Assembly (NCBI GenBank): GCA_937870685.1
Contig: CALMZX010000031.1
Location: forward strand, 1 to 60,106
Reading direction: 5' to 3'
Origin: an uncultured Alphaproteobacteria bacterium
GTDB taxonomy: Bacteria > Pseudomonadota > Alphaproteobacteria > Rhizobiales > Aestuariivirgaceae
Length of the DNA stretch: 60,106 bases
The translations under genes were made by a program, and so were the position numbers. This document shows positions 53,354-60,106 of the stretch, piece by piece. The notes beneath the pieces are model-generated. The model made no database searches and was not told the DNA's origin. It saw nothing but the letters and a program-made list of their open reading frames with translations. Every line of letters begins with the position of its first letter. Position 1 is the first letter of the stretch.

Positions 53354-53853
53354 GCCTCACCGTGTGTTTCGAGAAGGGCGCTGTCAAGCGCCTGATCTGC
53401 CGTATGCCCGGCCCAGATGACGAACTGCACTGCCGGGTAATAACGCTGGCAGCAATCCACCGCGAGGCGGATCAGCCCTTCGCACTGGGCGTCATTGGCC
53501 TCGGCCCCGCCCGCCAACAGAAGGCTGTCGCGGAACAGGATACTGCCATCCTTGTCCCAGAACTCGAAATGGCCATGCACAAGTTGCGCATTCATGGCAG
53601 CGATCAGCCGCGCCATTTCATCCCGGCGCTTTTCCGGAACTTTCAGCTCGAAGGTGCAGGCCACCAGCAGTGACTCAAGGTCTTCGCGCCAAGTGAGCGA
53701 AAGAGAGAGCGCGCACCAGCCGCCCTCCACCGACATCAGCAGTTCGTCGTTGCTTGGCCGGTCCAGTGTCCATTCCCGCCGCTCGGCAAGGCGCTCCACC
53801 CGGTCCAGCGGGTTCGAGTGAATGGGGTCAAGTGTTGCCGCAAGGCCCATCAA
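53350..53853 (-). CDS. YbjN domain-containing protein
   Basis: A 167-residue cytosolic protein of the YbjN family: DRVERLAERREWTLDRPSND, SVEGGWCALSLSLTWREDLE, LLVACTFELKVPEKRRDEMA, and LVHGHFEFWDKDGSILFRDS. The fold is like type III secretion chaperones; function is unsettled. It overlaps proC and is separated from ubiK by 115 bases, which is non-coding as far as I see. Confidence 0.92.
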   Translation of the reverse strand: MMGLAATLDPIHSNPLDRVERLAERREWTLDRPSNDELLMSVEGGWCALSLSLTWREDLESLLVACTFELKVPEKRRDEMARLIAAMNAQLVHGHFEFWDKDGSILFRDSLLLAGGAEANDAQCEGLIRLAVDCCQRYYPAVQFVIWAGHTADQALDSALLETHGEA

Positions 53854-53968
53854 AATCCTCCGCCAACGGAAGAATCAAATGCGTTGGCTGAGGGGCAACA
53901 TGGTCATGCGTGTGATTCACGGCAAGAATGCCGCTGATTCCTCCACACAAATTTGTGCTGACAGGATT

Positions 53969-54232
53969 TCAGGCGGATTCGGTCTTGCCGAGCCGCGACT
54001 CAAGGTCCGCGATTCGCCTTGCGAGGTCTTCGTTTTCGCTGCGCGCCTTCTCCGCCATCTCCTTGACGACGTCGAACTCTTCGCGCTTCACCACATTGAG
54101 GTTGTTGAGAACGCGCTCCACCTGGCCCTGCACCAGCGTGTCCACTTCCTTGCGCACGCCCTGTGCGGCCGTTGCGGCATTGCCCATCAGCTTGGCGAGT
54201 TCATCGAAGAACTTGGAATTGGTGGTGACCAT
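53969..54232 (-). CDS. ubiK: Accessory factor UbiK family protein (BMFP coiled coil)
   Basis: An 87-residue protein: FFDELAKLMGNAATAAQGVR then an amphipathic stretch, REEFDVVKEMAEKARSENED and LARRIADLESRLGKTE form a C-terminal coiled coil. UbiK/YqiC proteins trimerise and assist ubiquinone synthesis at the membrane. Start ATG 54232; the upstream open frame to 54421 is not used. It is divergent from lgt. Confidence 0.9.
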   Translation of the reverse strand: MVTTNSKFFDELAKLMGNAATAAQGVRKEVDTLVQGQVERVLNNLNVVKREEFDVVKEMAEKARSENEDLARRIADLESRLGKTESA

Positions 54233-54332
54233 GGAAGGGGCTCCTGTGTTGGCGCAACACCTAGGCATTCTGCCCAGGTGATTCAAGTGCCGCCGCGCCG
54301 CAGCGCTCCCCAAGGCCACACTTGGCGGCGCC

Positions 54333-55166
54333 ATGATTAACGCATATGAGCAGGCCATGTTCGCCGTCATCAGCCATCCCGGCATCGATCCCGTGGCCCT
54401 CCAGATCGGCCCCTTCGCCATCCACTGGTACGCGCTGGCTTATGTGGTGGGGCTGCTTTTTGCCGTCTGGTATATCAAATACCTGTCCCGCCAGCCGCGC
54501 CTGTGGGGGGCCAACTCGCCCACCCTCAGCCCCGCCGAAGCGGATGACTTCTTCATCTTCGCGCTCCTTGGTGTCGTGCTTGGCGGGCGGCTGGGCTACG
54601 TGCTCTTCTACAAGCCGCTCTTCTACCTGCAGAACCCGCTGGACATTCTCAAGACATGGGACGGCGGCATGTCCTTCCATGGCGGCTTCCTCGGCGTTGT
54701 CATCGCCTGCTGGCTCTATGGCCGCGCCAAGGGCAAAACGCTCGACCGCATGCTCGACCTTGGTGCCGCCTCAGTGCCCGTGGGGCTGGGGCTGGGGCGC
54801 ATCGCCAACTTCATCAACGCCGAACTTTGGGGCCGCCCCAGCGACATGCCCTGGGCCGTCATCTTTCCGGGAGAGAGCTTCGCCCGCCACCCGAGCCAGC
54901 TTTACGAGGCGCTGCTGGAAGGGCTGTTGCTTTTCCTCGCTGTGCGCATCGCCACCCATCGCTTCAGTGCGCTGAAGCATCCGGGCCGTGCCTCCGGCAT
55001 TTTCGCCGCAGGTTATGCCCTTTCGCGCATCATTGTGGAGTTCTTCCGAGAGCCCGACGCCCACATCGGCTACATCGGTGGCATTTTCACCATGGGCATG
55101 GTGCTGTCGCTGCCGCTTCTGGCCATCGGCATCTGGCTCCTCCTCCGCTCGCGCCGCACCGGATGA
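54333..55166 (+). CDS. lgt: Prolipoprotein diacylglyceryl transferase
   Basis: A 277-residue membrane enzyme that attaches diacylglycerol to the lipobox cysteine of lipoproteins. Motifs: IGPFAIHWYALAYVVG, GGRLGYVLFY, GGMSFHGGFLGVV and the Lgt signature GRIANFINAELWGRPS. It supports the lipoproteins encoded at 11700 and 58123. It overlaps the methyltransferase gene by ATGA. Confidence 0.96.
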   Translation: MINAYEQAMFAVISHPGIDPVALQIGPFAIHWYALAYVVGLLFAVWYIKYLSRQPRLWGANSPTLSPAEADDFFIFALLGVVLGGRLGYVLFYKPLFYLQNPLDILKTWDGGMSFHGGFLGVVIACWLYGRAKGKTLDRMLDLGAASVPVGLGLGRIANFINAELWGRPSDMPWAVIFPGESFARHPSQLYEALLEGLLLFLAVRIATHRFSALKHPGRASGIFAAGYALSRIIVEFFREPDAHIGYIGGIFTMGMVLSLPLLAIGIWLLLRSRRTG

Positions 55167-56212
55167 CACCCCTTGAAACCATCATCCGCGGCATGATCCG
55201 GGCCGATGGCCCCATGCCGCTGGACCGCTACATGGCGCTGTGCCTCGGCCATCCCGAACATGGCTACTACATGACCCGCGATCCCTTCGGTGCAGGCGGT
55301 GACTTCACCACGGCACCTGAAATCTCGCAGGTCTTCGGTGAACTGATTGGCGTCTGGGTGGCGCAGGTCTGGCAGGCGCTGGGCTCTCCCCGCCATTTTG
55401 CGCTGGTGGAACTGGGGCCGGGCAGGGGCACGCTGATGGCCGATGTGCTGCGCGTCCTCTCTCGCGTGAAGGATGCGGCCAAGGCGGCTGAGGTGCACTT
55501 TGTCGAGACCAGCCCGGTGCTGCGCGAGGCGCAAGGGATCCGCGTGCCGCAGTCCACCTGGCACCACACCATCGCCTCGCTTCCGGCGCGCCCCTCCATC
55601 ATCATCGCCAACGAGTTCTTCGATGCGCTGCCCATCCGCCAGTTCGAGCGCAAGAACGGAACGGTCTTCGAGCGCGTCATCGGCCTGACAGGTGACATGC
55701 TGGAACGGGGCCTTGTGCCGTCGCCGGTGCCTGTGCCGCTGCGGGGCGAGGGCGTCTTCGAGGATCACGCCATCCGCGCCGCCGCGGCCCGGCAACTGGG
55801 CGATCATCTGGCAAGGTCCGGTGGTGCCGCACTCATCTTCGACTATGGCCACGCCAGAAGCGCCTTGGGCGACACCTTGCAGGCCATGATCGCCCACAAG
55901 TACTGCCGCGTCACCGAGAGGCCCGGCGAGGCCGACATCACTTCGCATGTGGATTTTGAGGCGCTGGCCCGCGCCTTTCCCGAAGGGGGCGCCCGCATCG
56001 CCGGTCTGATGGCGCAGGGCGATTTCCTCAATGCCATGGGCCTCGAAGCCCGCACCGAAGTGTTGTCCCGCAGCGTTGAAGGCGAGGCCCGCACGCAACT
56101 GGTCGCGGCATCGGAACGGCTTGCACATCCCGCCCAGATGGGCCACCTTTTCAAGGTGATGGCGGTCACAAGCGCGGGGCTTCAGCCCCCATATCCATTT
56201 GGTGCGACATGA
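55163..56212 (+). CDS. MidA/NDUFAF7-type SAM-dependent methyltransferase
   Basis: A 349-residue protein: PLDRYMALCLGHPEHGYYMT then RDPFGAGGDFTTAPEISQVF, VELGPGRGTLMADVLRVL (SAM binding), HFVETSPVLREAQ and IIIANEFFDALPIRQF. This is the family of NDUFAF7, which dimethylates an arginine in complex I. It begins within the lgt stop (ATGA) and overlaps pgeF by ATGA. Confidence 0.94.
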   Translation: MTPLETIIRGMIRADGPMPLDRYMALCLGHPEHGYYMTRDPFGAGGDFTTAPEISQVFGELIGVWVAQVWQALGSPRHFALVELGPGRGTLMADVLRVLSRVKDAAKAAEVHFVETSPVLREAQGIRVPQSTWHHTIASLPARPSIIIANEFFDALPIRQFERKNGTVFERVIGLTGDMLERGLVPSPVPVPLRGEGVFEDHAIRAAAARQLGDHLARSGGAALIFDYGHARSALGDTLQAMIAHKYCRVTERPGEADITSHVDFEALARAFPEGGARIAGLMAQGDFLNAMGLEARTEVLSRSVEGEARTQLVAASERLAHPAQMGHLFKVMAVTSAGLQPPYPFGAT

Positions 56213-56970
56213 TTGACAGCGAGGCCCTGAACATCCCCGGCATTGCGCACGGGTTTTTCACCCGTGGCGGCGGCCATTCCACCGGCATCTTTGCCTCCCT
56301 CAATTGCGGGCTGGGCTCCGGTGACGATCCGGATCTGGTGCGCATGAACCGCGAGACCGTGGCCCGCGGCCTTGGCATCGATGCGGCCAACCTCGTCACC
56401 GCCCACCAGGTCCACAGCGCCGAGGCCATCGAAGTCGTGACGCCATGGGCCATCGACGCCCGCCCCAAGGTCGATGGCATCGTCAGCAAGACCCGTGGCA
56501 TCGGCCTTGGCGTGCTCACAGCCGATTGCGGCCCGGTGCTCTTCGCCGATCCGGAGGCAGGCGTGGTTGGGGCCTGCCACGCGGGCTGGAAGAGCGCGCT
56601 CACTGGCGTCACCGAGGCAACGCTTTCCGCCATGGAAAAGCTCGGTGCCGTCCGCACCCGCATCACCGCGGTGCTCGGCCCCACCATTTCGAAGGACGCC
56701 TATGAAGTGGGCCCGGATTTCCCCAAGCCCTTCCTCGAACAGGATGCCGCCCACGCCAGATACTTCACGCCCAGCGTGAAGCAGGGCCACCACATGTTTG
56801 ATTTGCCTCGCTATTTGGTGGACCGTCTGCGCCGCGAGGGCGTCGGAACCGTGGCCAATCTGGGGCTCTGCACCTACTCCGATGAAGCCCGCTTCTACAG
56901 CTACCGCCGCGCCACCCATCGCGGCGAACAGGATTACGGCCGCCTGATTTCGGCCATTGCAGTGGTGTGA
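56209..56970 (+). CDS. pgeF: Peptidoglycan editing factor PgeF (laccase-domain protein)
   Basis: A 253-residue protein of the YfiH/DUF152 family. AHGFFTRGGGHSTGIFASLN, HQVHSAEAIEV (metal His), TADCGPVLFADPEAGVVGAC and HAGWKSAL (second metal site), and GPTISKDAYEVGPDF are present. PgeF removes wrongly incorporated serine from peptidoglycan precursors. It overlaps the methyltransferase by ATGA. Confidence 0.95.
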   Translation: MIDSEALNIPGIAHGFFTRGGGHSTGIFASLNCGLGSGDDPDLVRMNRETVARGLGIDAANLVTAHQVHSAEAIEVVTPWAIDARPKVDGIVSKTRGIGLGVLTADCGPVLFADPEAGVVGACHAGWKSALTGVTEATLSAMEKLGAVRTRITAVLGPTISKDAYEVGPDFPKPFLEQDAAHARYFTPSVKQGHHMFDLPRYLVDRLRREGVGTVANLGLCTYSDEARFYSYRRATHRGEQDYGRLISAIAVV

Positions 56971-56974
56971 CGAG

Positions 56975-58126
56975 ATGGCAATCCATTTTACCCGTGACGA
57001 ATTCAAGGCCCGCATGGAGAAGGCCACTGCGGCCATGGCGGCACGCGGCCTTGATGGCATGCTGCTCTTCCAGCAGGAGAGCATGTACTGGCTCACGGGC
57101 TACGACACCTTCGGCTTCTGCTTCTTCCAGTGCCTCTATGTCGGCGCCGATGGCCGCATGGCGCTGCTCACCCGCTCGGCGGATTTGCGCCAGGCACAAC
57201 ACACCTCGATCATCGATGACATCCGTATCTGGACCGACGCCGCAGGTGCCCAACCCGCCGCGCAGTTGAAGGACATGCTGGAAAGCCTCGGTTGCCGCGG
57301 CCACAATCTCGGCATCGAAACCAAGTCCTACGGTCTCACCCATTTCAACGGCAAGGCCGTGGATGCGGCCCTCGACGGTTTCTGCACGCTGAAGGAATCG
57401 ACCGACCTCATCGACCGCCTGCGCCTCGTCAAATCGCCTGCCGAACTGAAATACGTCCGCAAGGCAGGCGAACTTGGAGACGCCGCACTCAAGGCCGCCA
57501 TCCGCAAGACAAAAGCCGGTGCCGACGAGGGCGACATTCTCGCCGCCCAGCAGGCCGCCATCTTCGCGGGTGGCGGCGACTATCCCGCCAATGAATTCAT
57601 CATCGGCTCGGGCCGCGACGCGCTGCTCTGCCGCTACAAGGCAGGCCGCCGCAAACTGGCAAAGCGCGACCAACTCACGCTGGAATGGGCCGGCGTCTAT
57701 CGCCACTACCACGCCGCCTTCATGCGCACCCTCATCATCGGCAAGCCGACGAAACATCATGAAGCCATGGACACCGCCTGCCAGGCCGCACTTGCGGCAG
57801 TGGAGGAAAAGCTCCGCCCCGGCAACACGGCGGGTGATGTTTTCGCTGCCCACGCCCGCGTCATGGACGAGCACGGCATGAAGGACCACCGCCTCAACGC
57901 CTGCGGCTATTCGCTCGGTGCCAAATTCACGCCAAGCTGGATGGATATGCCCATGTTCTACACCGGCAATGACGCCGCACTGGGAGCAGGCATGGTCTTC
58001 TTCGCCCACATGATCCTGATGGATTCGAAATCGGCCAACGCCTTCTGCCTCGGCCGCACCTACATCATCACCAAAGGCAAGCCCGAACCCGTATCAACCT
58101 TCCCACTGGGCATGATCACCCGTTGA
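56975..58126 (+). CDS. M24 family (pita-bread fold) protein lacking metal ligands
   Basis: A 383-residue creatinase/aminopeptidase-fold protein: an N-terminal creatinase-like domain (MLLFQQESMYWLTGYDTFGF) and a C-terminal domain. The metal ligands of true aminopeptidases (two Asp, His, two Glu) are mostly replaced: LEWAGVYRHYHAAFMRT instead of the D...D pair, ACGYSLGAKF instead of GHG, FFAHMILMD in place of the last Glu region. It is thus metal-independent like creatinase, or acts on an amide such as ectoine (DoeA/EutD type). ATG 56975; the stop overlaps the next gene by TTGA. Confidence 0.88.
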   Translation: MAIHFTRDEFKARMEKATAAMAARGLDGMLLFQQESMYWLTGYDTFGFCFFQCLYVGADGRMALLTRSADLRQAQHTSIIDDIRIWTDAAGAQPAAQLKDMLESLGCRGHNLGIETKSYGLTHFNGKAVDAALDGFCTLKESTDLIDRLRLVKSPAELKYVRKAGELGDAALKAAIRKTKAGADEGDILAAQQAAIFAGGGDYPANEFIIGSGRDALLCRYKAGRRKLAKRDQLTLEWAGVYRHYHAAFMRTLIIGKPTKHHEAMDTACQAALAAVEEKLRPGNTAGDVFAAHARVMDEHGMKDHRLNACGYSLGAKFTPSWMDMPMFYTGNDAALGAGMVFFAHMILMDSKSANAFCLGRTYIITKGKPEPVSTFPLGMITR

Positions 58127-59166
58127 AGACACGCGCGGCTATAGTGCTGGCGCTCGCGCTGGCAGGATGCACTGGCGATAGCCAGAGCCTGCTGCTGCGC
58201 GATCTCGAACAATTGGCCGAACTGCCGAAGAAGATGGACAAGGTGGCCCGCAAGGACGTGGCTCCCGCACCCGCCGAACAGGCCGTGGCGGCAACGGCGC
58301 AGGGCACGGCAATCGCAGCCGCGCCACTTGAAACCAAAGTGCCGGAGCCCGCGCCACAGGAGACGGCTCCTCTGCCTGAAGCATCACCAGCACCCGAACC
58401 TGTCGTCGCTTCGACTGATGTGCCCCAGACCGTTCCCGCAAAAAAAACCAAGCCGACATTGCTGGAGCACCTGCGCAAGTCCGGCGTGGTGAAAACCGAA
58501 GCGCAGCAGCCGGAACTGCGCGGAGCCTACGACCAGATTCCCGAACCCATCCCCGTGGAAAATCCGCTGGCCCGCCCGCCCTGGGAGGTCTTTGTCGAGG
58601 CCGGTCCCAACGCCCACAAGGAACTTGATCTCGAAACCCTCTATGGTTCCGGAAACATTCCAGCCGAACTGATTGCCGAGCAGCAAGCCAATGAGCAGGT
58701 GGCCGTGGCAACAGAGCAAGCCCCGATCGCCATGCCACCCGTCGATGAACCGGCAGCGGAAGCCGCTCCGGCGGAAGCGCCAGACAAGAAGGAAAAGAAG
58801 GGCGACGTGGTCATCAAGGCCGTCGCCGTTCCCGCCGTGAAGGGTGCGCGCGGCGAAGGCAACAGCGAATTGACCGAAGCCATGCGCAACGCGCTCAAGG
58901 AGGCCGGCTGGCCCGTGCTGAACGCCACCCGCAAGGACGCCCTCACCGTGCAAGGCCGCGTCACCATCGCCAAGGCCAACGGCGCAACGCAAGCCGTGAA
59001 AATCGTCTGGGACGTGCTGACGCCGGACGGCAAACACCTCGGCGACCTCAAACAAGACAACGCCGTACCCGCAGGCTCACTGGATCAAAGCTGGGGCGAA
59101 AACGCGCAGTATGCAGCGGATGCAGCGGCGGAGGGGATATTCAAGTTGATCCAAAAGTACAGGTGA
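58123..59166 (+). CDS. Proline/alanine-rich lipoprotein
   Basis: A 347-residue protein starting with TTG at 58123 (overlapping the M24 stop by TTGA) with a lipobox in LALALAGC (Cys near residue 16). A long Ala/Pro/Glu-rich linker (residues about 45-110 and 195-225) is followed by a C-terminal domain (residues about 225-347; VIKAVAVPAVKGARGEGNSE, LTVQGRVTIAKANGATQAVK), likely a periplasmic binding or assembly module. It is anchored in a membrane by its lipid. No family name is certain. It is the last gene before the composition change. Confidence 0.85.
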   Translation: MKTRAAIVLALALAGCTGDSQSLLLRDLEQLAELPKKMDKVARKDVAPAPAEQAVAATAQGTAIAAAPLETKVPEPAPQETAPLPEASPAPEPVVASTDVPQTVPAKKTKPTLLEHLRKSGVVKTEAQQPELRGAYDQIPEPIPVENPLARPPWEVFVEAGPNAHKELDLETLYGSGNIPAELIAEQQANEQVAVATEQAPIAMPPVDEPAAEAAPAEAPDKKEKKGDVVIKAVAVPAVKGARGEGNSELTEAMRNALKEAGWPVLNATRKDALTVQGRVTIAKANGATQAVKIVWDVLTPDGKHLGDLKQDNAVPAGSLDQSWGENAQYAADAAAEGIFKLIQKYR

Positions 59167-59347
59167 GGGGGGAGGGAGGGCTACAACGCAAGCAAAAGTT
59201 GTCGCGCGCAAACGTAGACAAATACTCGTGGTTGTGCGATCTGTTGGTACTTGAAGCGCGAGACGCATGTTTTCTCATGGAGGTGCGTGGCTCAGCTTTT
59301 TCGGGAAGAAGCAGTCCGATGAATAGGTACCCACAAGGTAATGACTG
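59167..59347. other. Boundary gap before the AT-richer segment
   Basis: About 180 bases with mixed composition and no tRNA, repeat or integrase site that I can see. A 61-codon open frame (59163-59348, GTG start) ends by TGATG on the next ATG but has no recognisable product and overlaps the preceding gene; I treat it as unproven. The AAGG at 59335-59338 serves as ribosome site for the gene at 59348. Confidence 0.5.
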
Positions 59348-60106
59348 ATGAAAATCGAGACTAGTCAACTGCAAGACATTGCCGGCGTTGCGCAATATTT
59401 GGATGATCAGTGGGCTCCTTCAAGCGTGATGAGCAAGGCTACGGCAGAAGGAAAATCGCACAGAGATTTTCAGGATGAGATCAACGAGCGGGCCCGCGCT
59501 GAGTTTATGAAGTCGCTATTGCTGTATGAGCAACTAGTGGTCAATCGGGCGTTCATGTACAATAATCCTATACTGGTCGGGTTGTACGCTGACGGAAGTC
59601 CTGAGCGCAGTGACTTTGAAAAAATGCTCAGTACCCGTTGTCTAGTTCCATTCCTGTACAATGAAGGGTCTGTAGTCGAGAAGCCAATAAACATACCTGT
59701 TGAAAATCACATTTGGGAGAATTGGCTTAGCGTTTGCCGTAACTCGAGTCCGACTGCTGTCCGCTTAAGTTGGGACGACAATTTGAATGCCACCGCAATC
59801 AAACAGAAGTTGGCAAACCGATTTGGCGCATTCGCAAAAAATCTGAATCAACTCAATCTTTCGGAACTTATGGGGTCTTTGGGGCAAATCAGCGAACCCT
59901 CAACTGCGGAGGCGTTGCGAAGTGTCTTACGGAAGATTGCTATAGACGCCGTAAATTTTGAATTTGACAACAATGGCAAACCAATAACGCGTCAAGAAAT
60001 ATACAGGCGTTACATCTGTGTTGAGGGAGCTGATCCAACTCGCGGAATCGTCGACTCTAAAAAGCCGTTTTCAATTGCACTGAAACAGTTCTTCGATCTC
60101 AAATAT
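59348..60106 (+). CDS. Unrecognised protein, incomplete at the right edge
   Basis: An open frame of 253 codons from ATG 59348 runs off the window without a stop. It begins MKIETSQLQDIAGVAQYLDD. Further on are RARAEFMKSLLLYEQLVVNR, LSTRCLVPFLYNEG and a helix-rich stretch (KQKLANRFGAFAKNLNQLN). The predicted protein is soluble, with no signal peptide or membrane segment. AAGG nine bases upstream supports the start. Codons are AT-rich (ATA, TTG, AAT, CGA), unlike all genes to the left; three lines I counted have 29-30 G+C in 60. I do not recognise it; the composition suggests horizontal transfer. Confidence 0.75.
   Translation, partial: MKIETSQLQDIAGVAQYLDDQWAPSSVMSKATAEGKSHRDFQDEINERARAEFMKSLLLYEQLVVNRAFMYNNPILVGLYADGSPERSDFEKMLSTRCLVPFLYNEGSVVEKPINIPVENHIWENWLSVCRNSSPTAVRLSWDDNLNATAIKQKLANRFGAFAKNLNQLNLSELMGSLGQISEPSTAEALRSVLRKIAIDAVNFEFDNNGKPITRQEIYRRYICVEGADPTRGIVDSKKPFSIALKQFFDLKY

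Noticed and set aside
59167-59347. Possible tRNA or attachment site at the composition boundary
   Set aside because: I looked for a cloverleaf, a CCA end or direct repeats and saw none.
59163-59348. 61-codon open frame touching the right-edge gene by TGATG
   Set aside because: It starts inside the preceding lipoprotein gene, has no recognisable motif or ribosome site, and could be chance; kept only as a comment.

Overview
The window is a gene-dense, GC-rich chromosomal segment of an alphaproteobacterium, most likely of the order Hyphomicrobiales (Rhizobiales). The reasons are the liv operon carrying a DUF6867 gene, the uvrC-pgsA-moaD order, the DUF1285-Nudix-CCA nucleotidyltransferase string, the moxR/DUF58/DUF4159 locus and the lgt-midA-pgeF string. 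No rRNA, tRNA, CRISPR array or insertion sequence was seen. Genes are packed tightly: many neighbours on one strand overlap by ATGA/GTGA/TGATG, and several convergent pairs share their stop codons.

Region by region: (1) 1-5126, minus strand: a branched-chain amino acid ABC importer (livH, livM, livG, livF, a DUF6867 gene, and livK cut by the window edge). (2) 5127-10399: a PadR-type repressor with a clear palindromic operator, driving an RND efflux adaptor and pump. (3) 10409-13459: a class I aminotransferase, a small lipoprotein and a cyclopropane-fatty-acid synthase. (4) 13461-24631: eleven genes that look like one lipid-building and lipid-exporting locus: a Tam41-like cytidylyltransferase, a DAG/sphingoid-type lipid kinase, a CDP-alcohol phosphotransferase fused to a degenerate nucleotidyltransferase domain, two LptF/LptG-type permeases, a HIT protein, a metallophosphoesterase, two further nucleotidyltransferases, a GNAT-fold acyltransferase resembling the bacterial ceramide-synthase type, and an MsbA-like ABC exporter. 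(5) 24702-32579: a Nudix hydrolase, a GNAT acetyltransferase, and the MoxR / DUF58 / BatA-DUF4159 / amidotransferase-like membrane locus. (6) 32709-36639: DUF1285, CoA-type Nudix, CCA-adding enzyme, a cupin, a pteridine-reductase-like SDR and folB. (7) 36636-41740: twin cupins, a UGT-like glycosyltransferase and a PotBCD-type importer lacking its ATPase. (8) 41882-49362: uvrC, pgsA, moaD, rluB-type synthase, HPP protein, DUF2161, a Tat-exported L,D-transpeptidase, an MFS carrier and ilvE. (9) 49489-59166: a marR-response regulator-histidine kinase operon, csaA, proC, ybjN, ubiK, lgt, midA, pgeF, an M24 protein without metal ligands and a proline/alanine-rich lipoprotein. (10) 59167-60106: base composition falls abruptly to about half G+C and an unrecognised, incomplete gene begins; this looks like the edge of an accessory region.

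How genes work together: the strongest candidate for an undescribed system is region 4. The kinase would make a lipid phosphate, the Tam41-like enzyme would activate it to a CDP-lipid, the cytidylyltransferase-like proteins would supply or shape the polar headgroup, the CDP-alcohol phosphotransferase would join them, the phosphoesterase could trim a phosphate, and the ABC exporter with the LptF/LptG-like pair could move the product outward. The gene kinds resemble the ceramide-phosphoglycerate locus of Caulobacter crescentus, but serine palmitoyltransferase is not in the window, so a glycerolipid substrate is equally possible.
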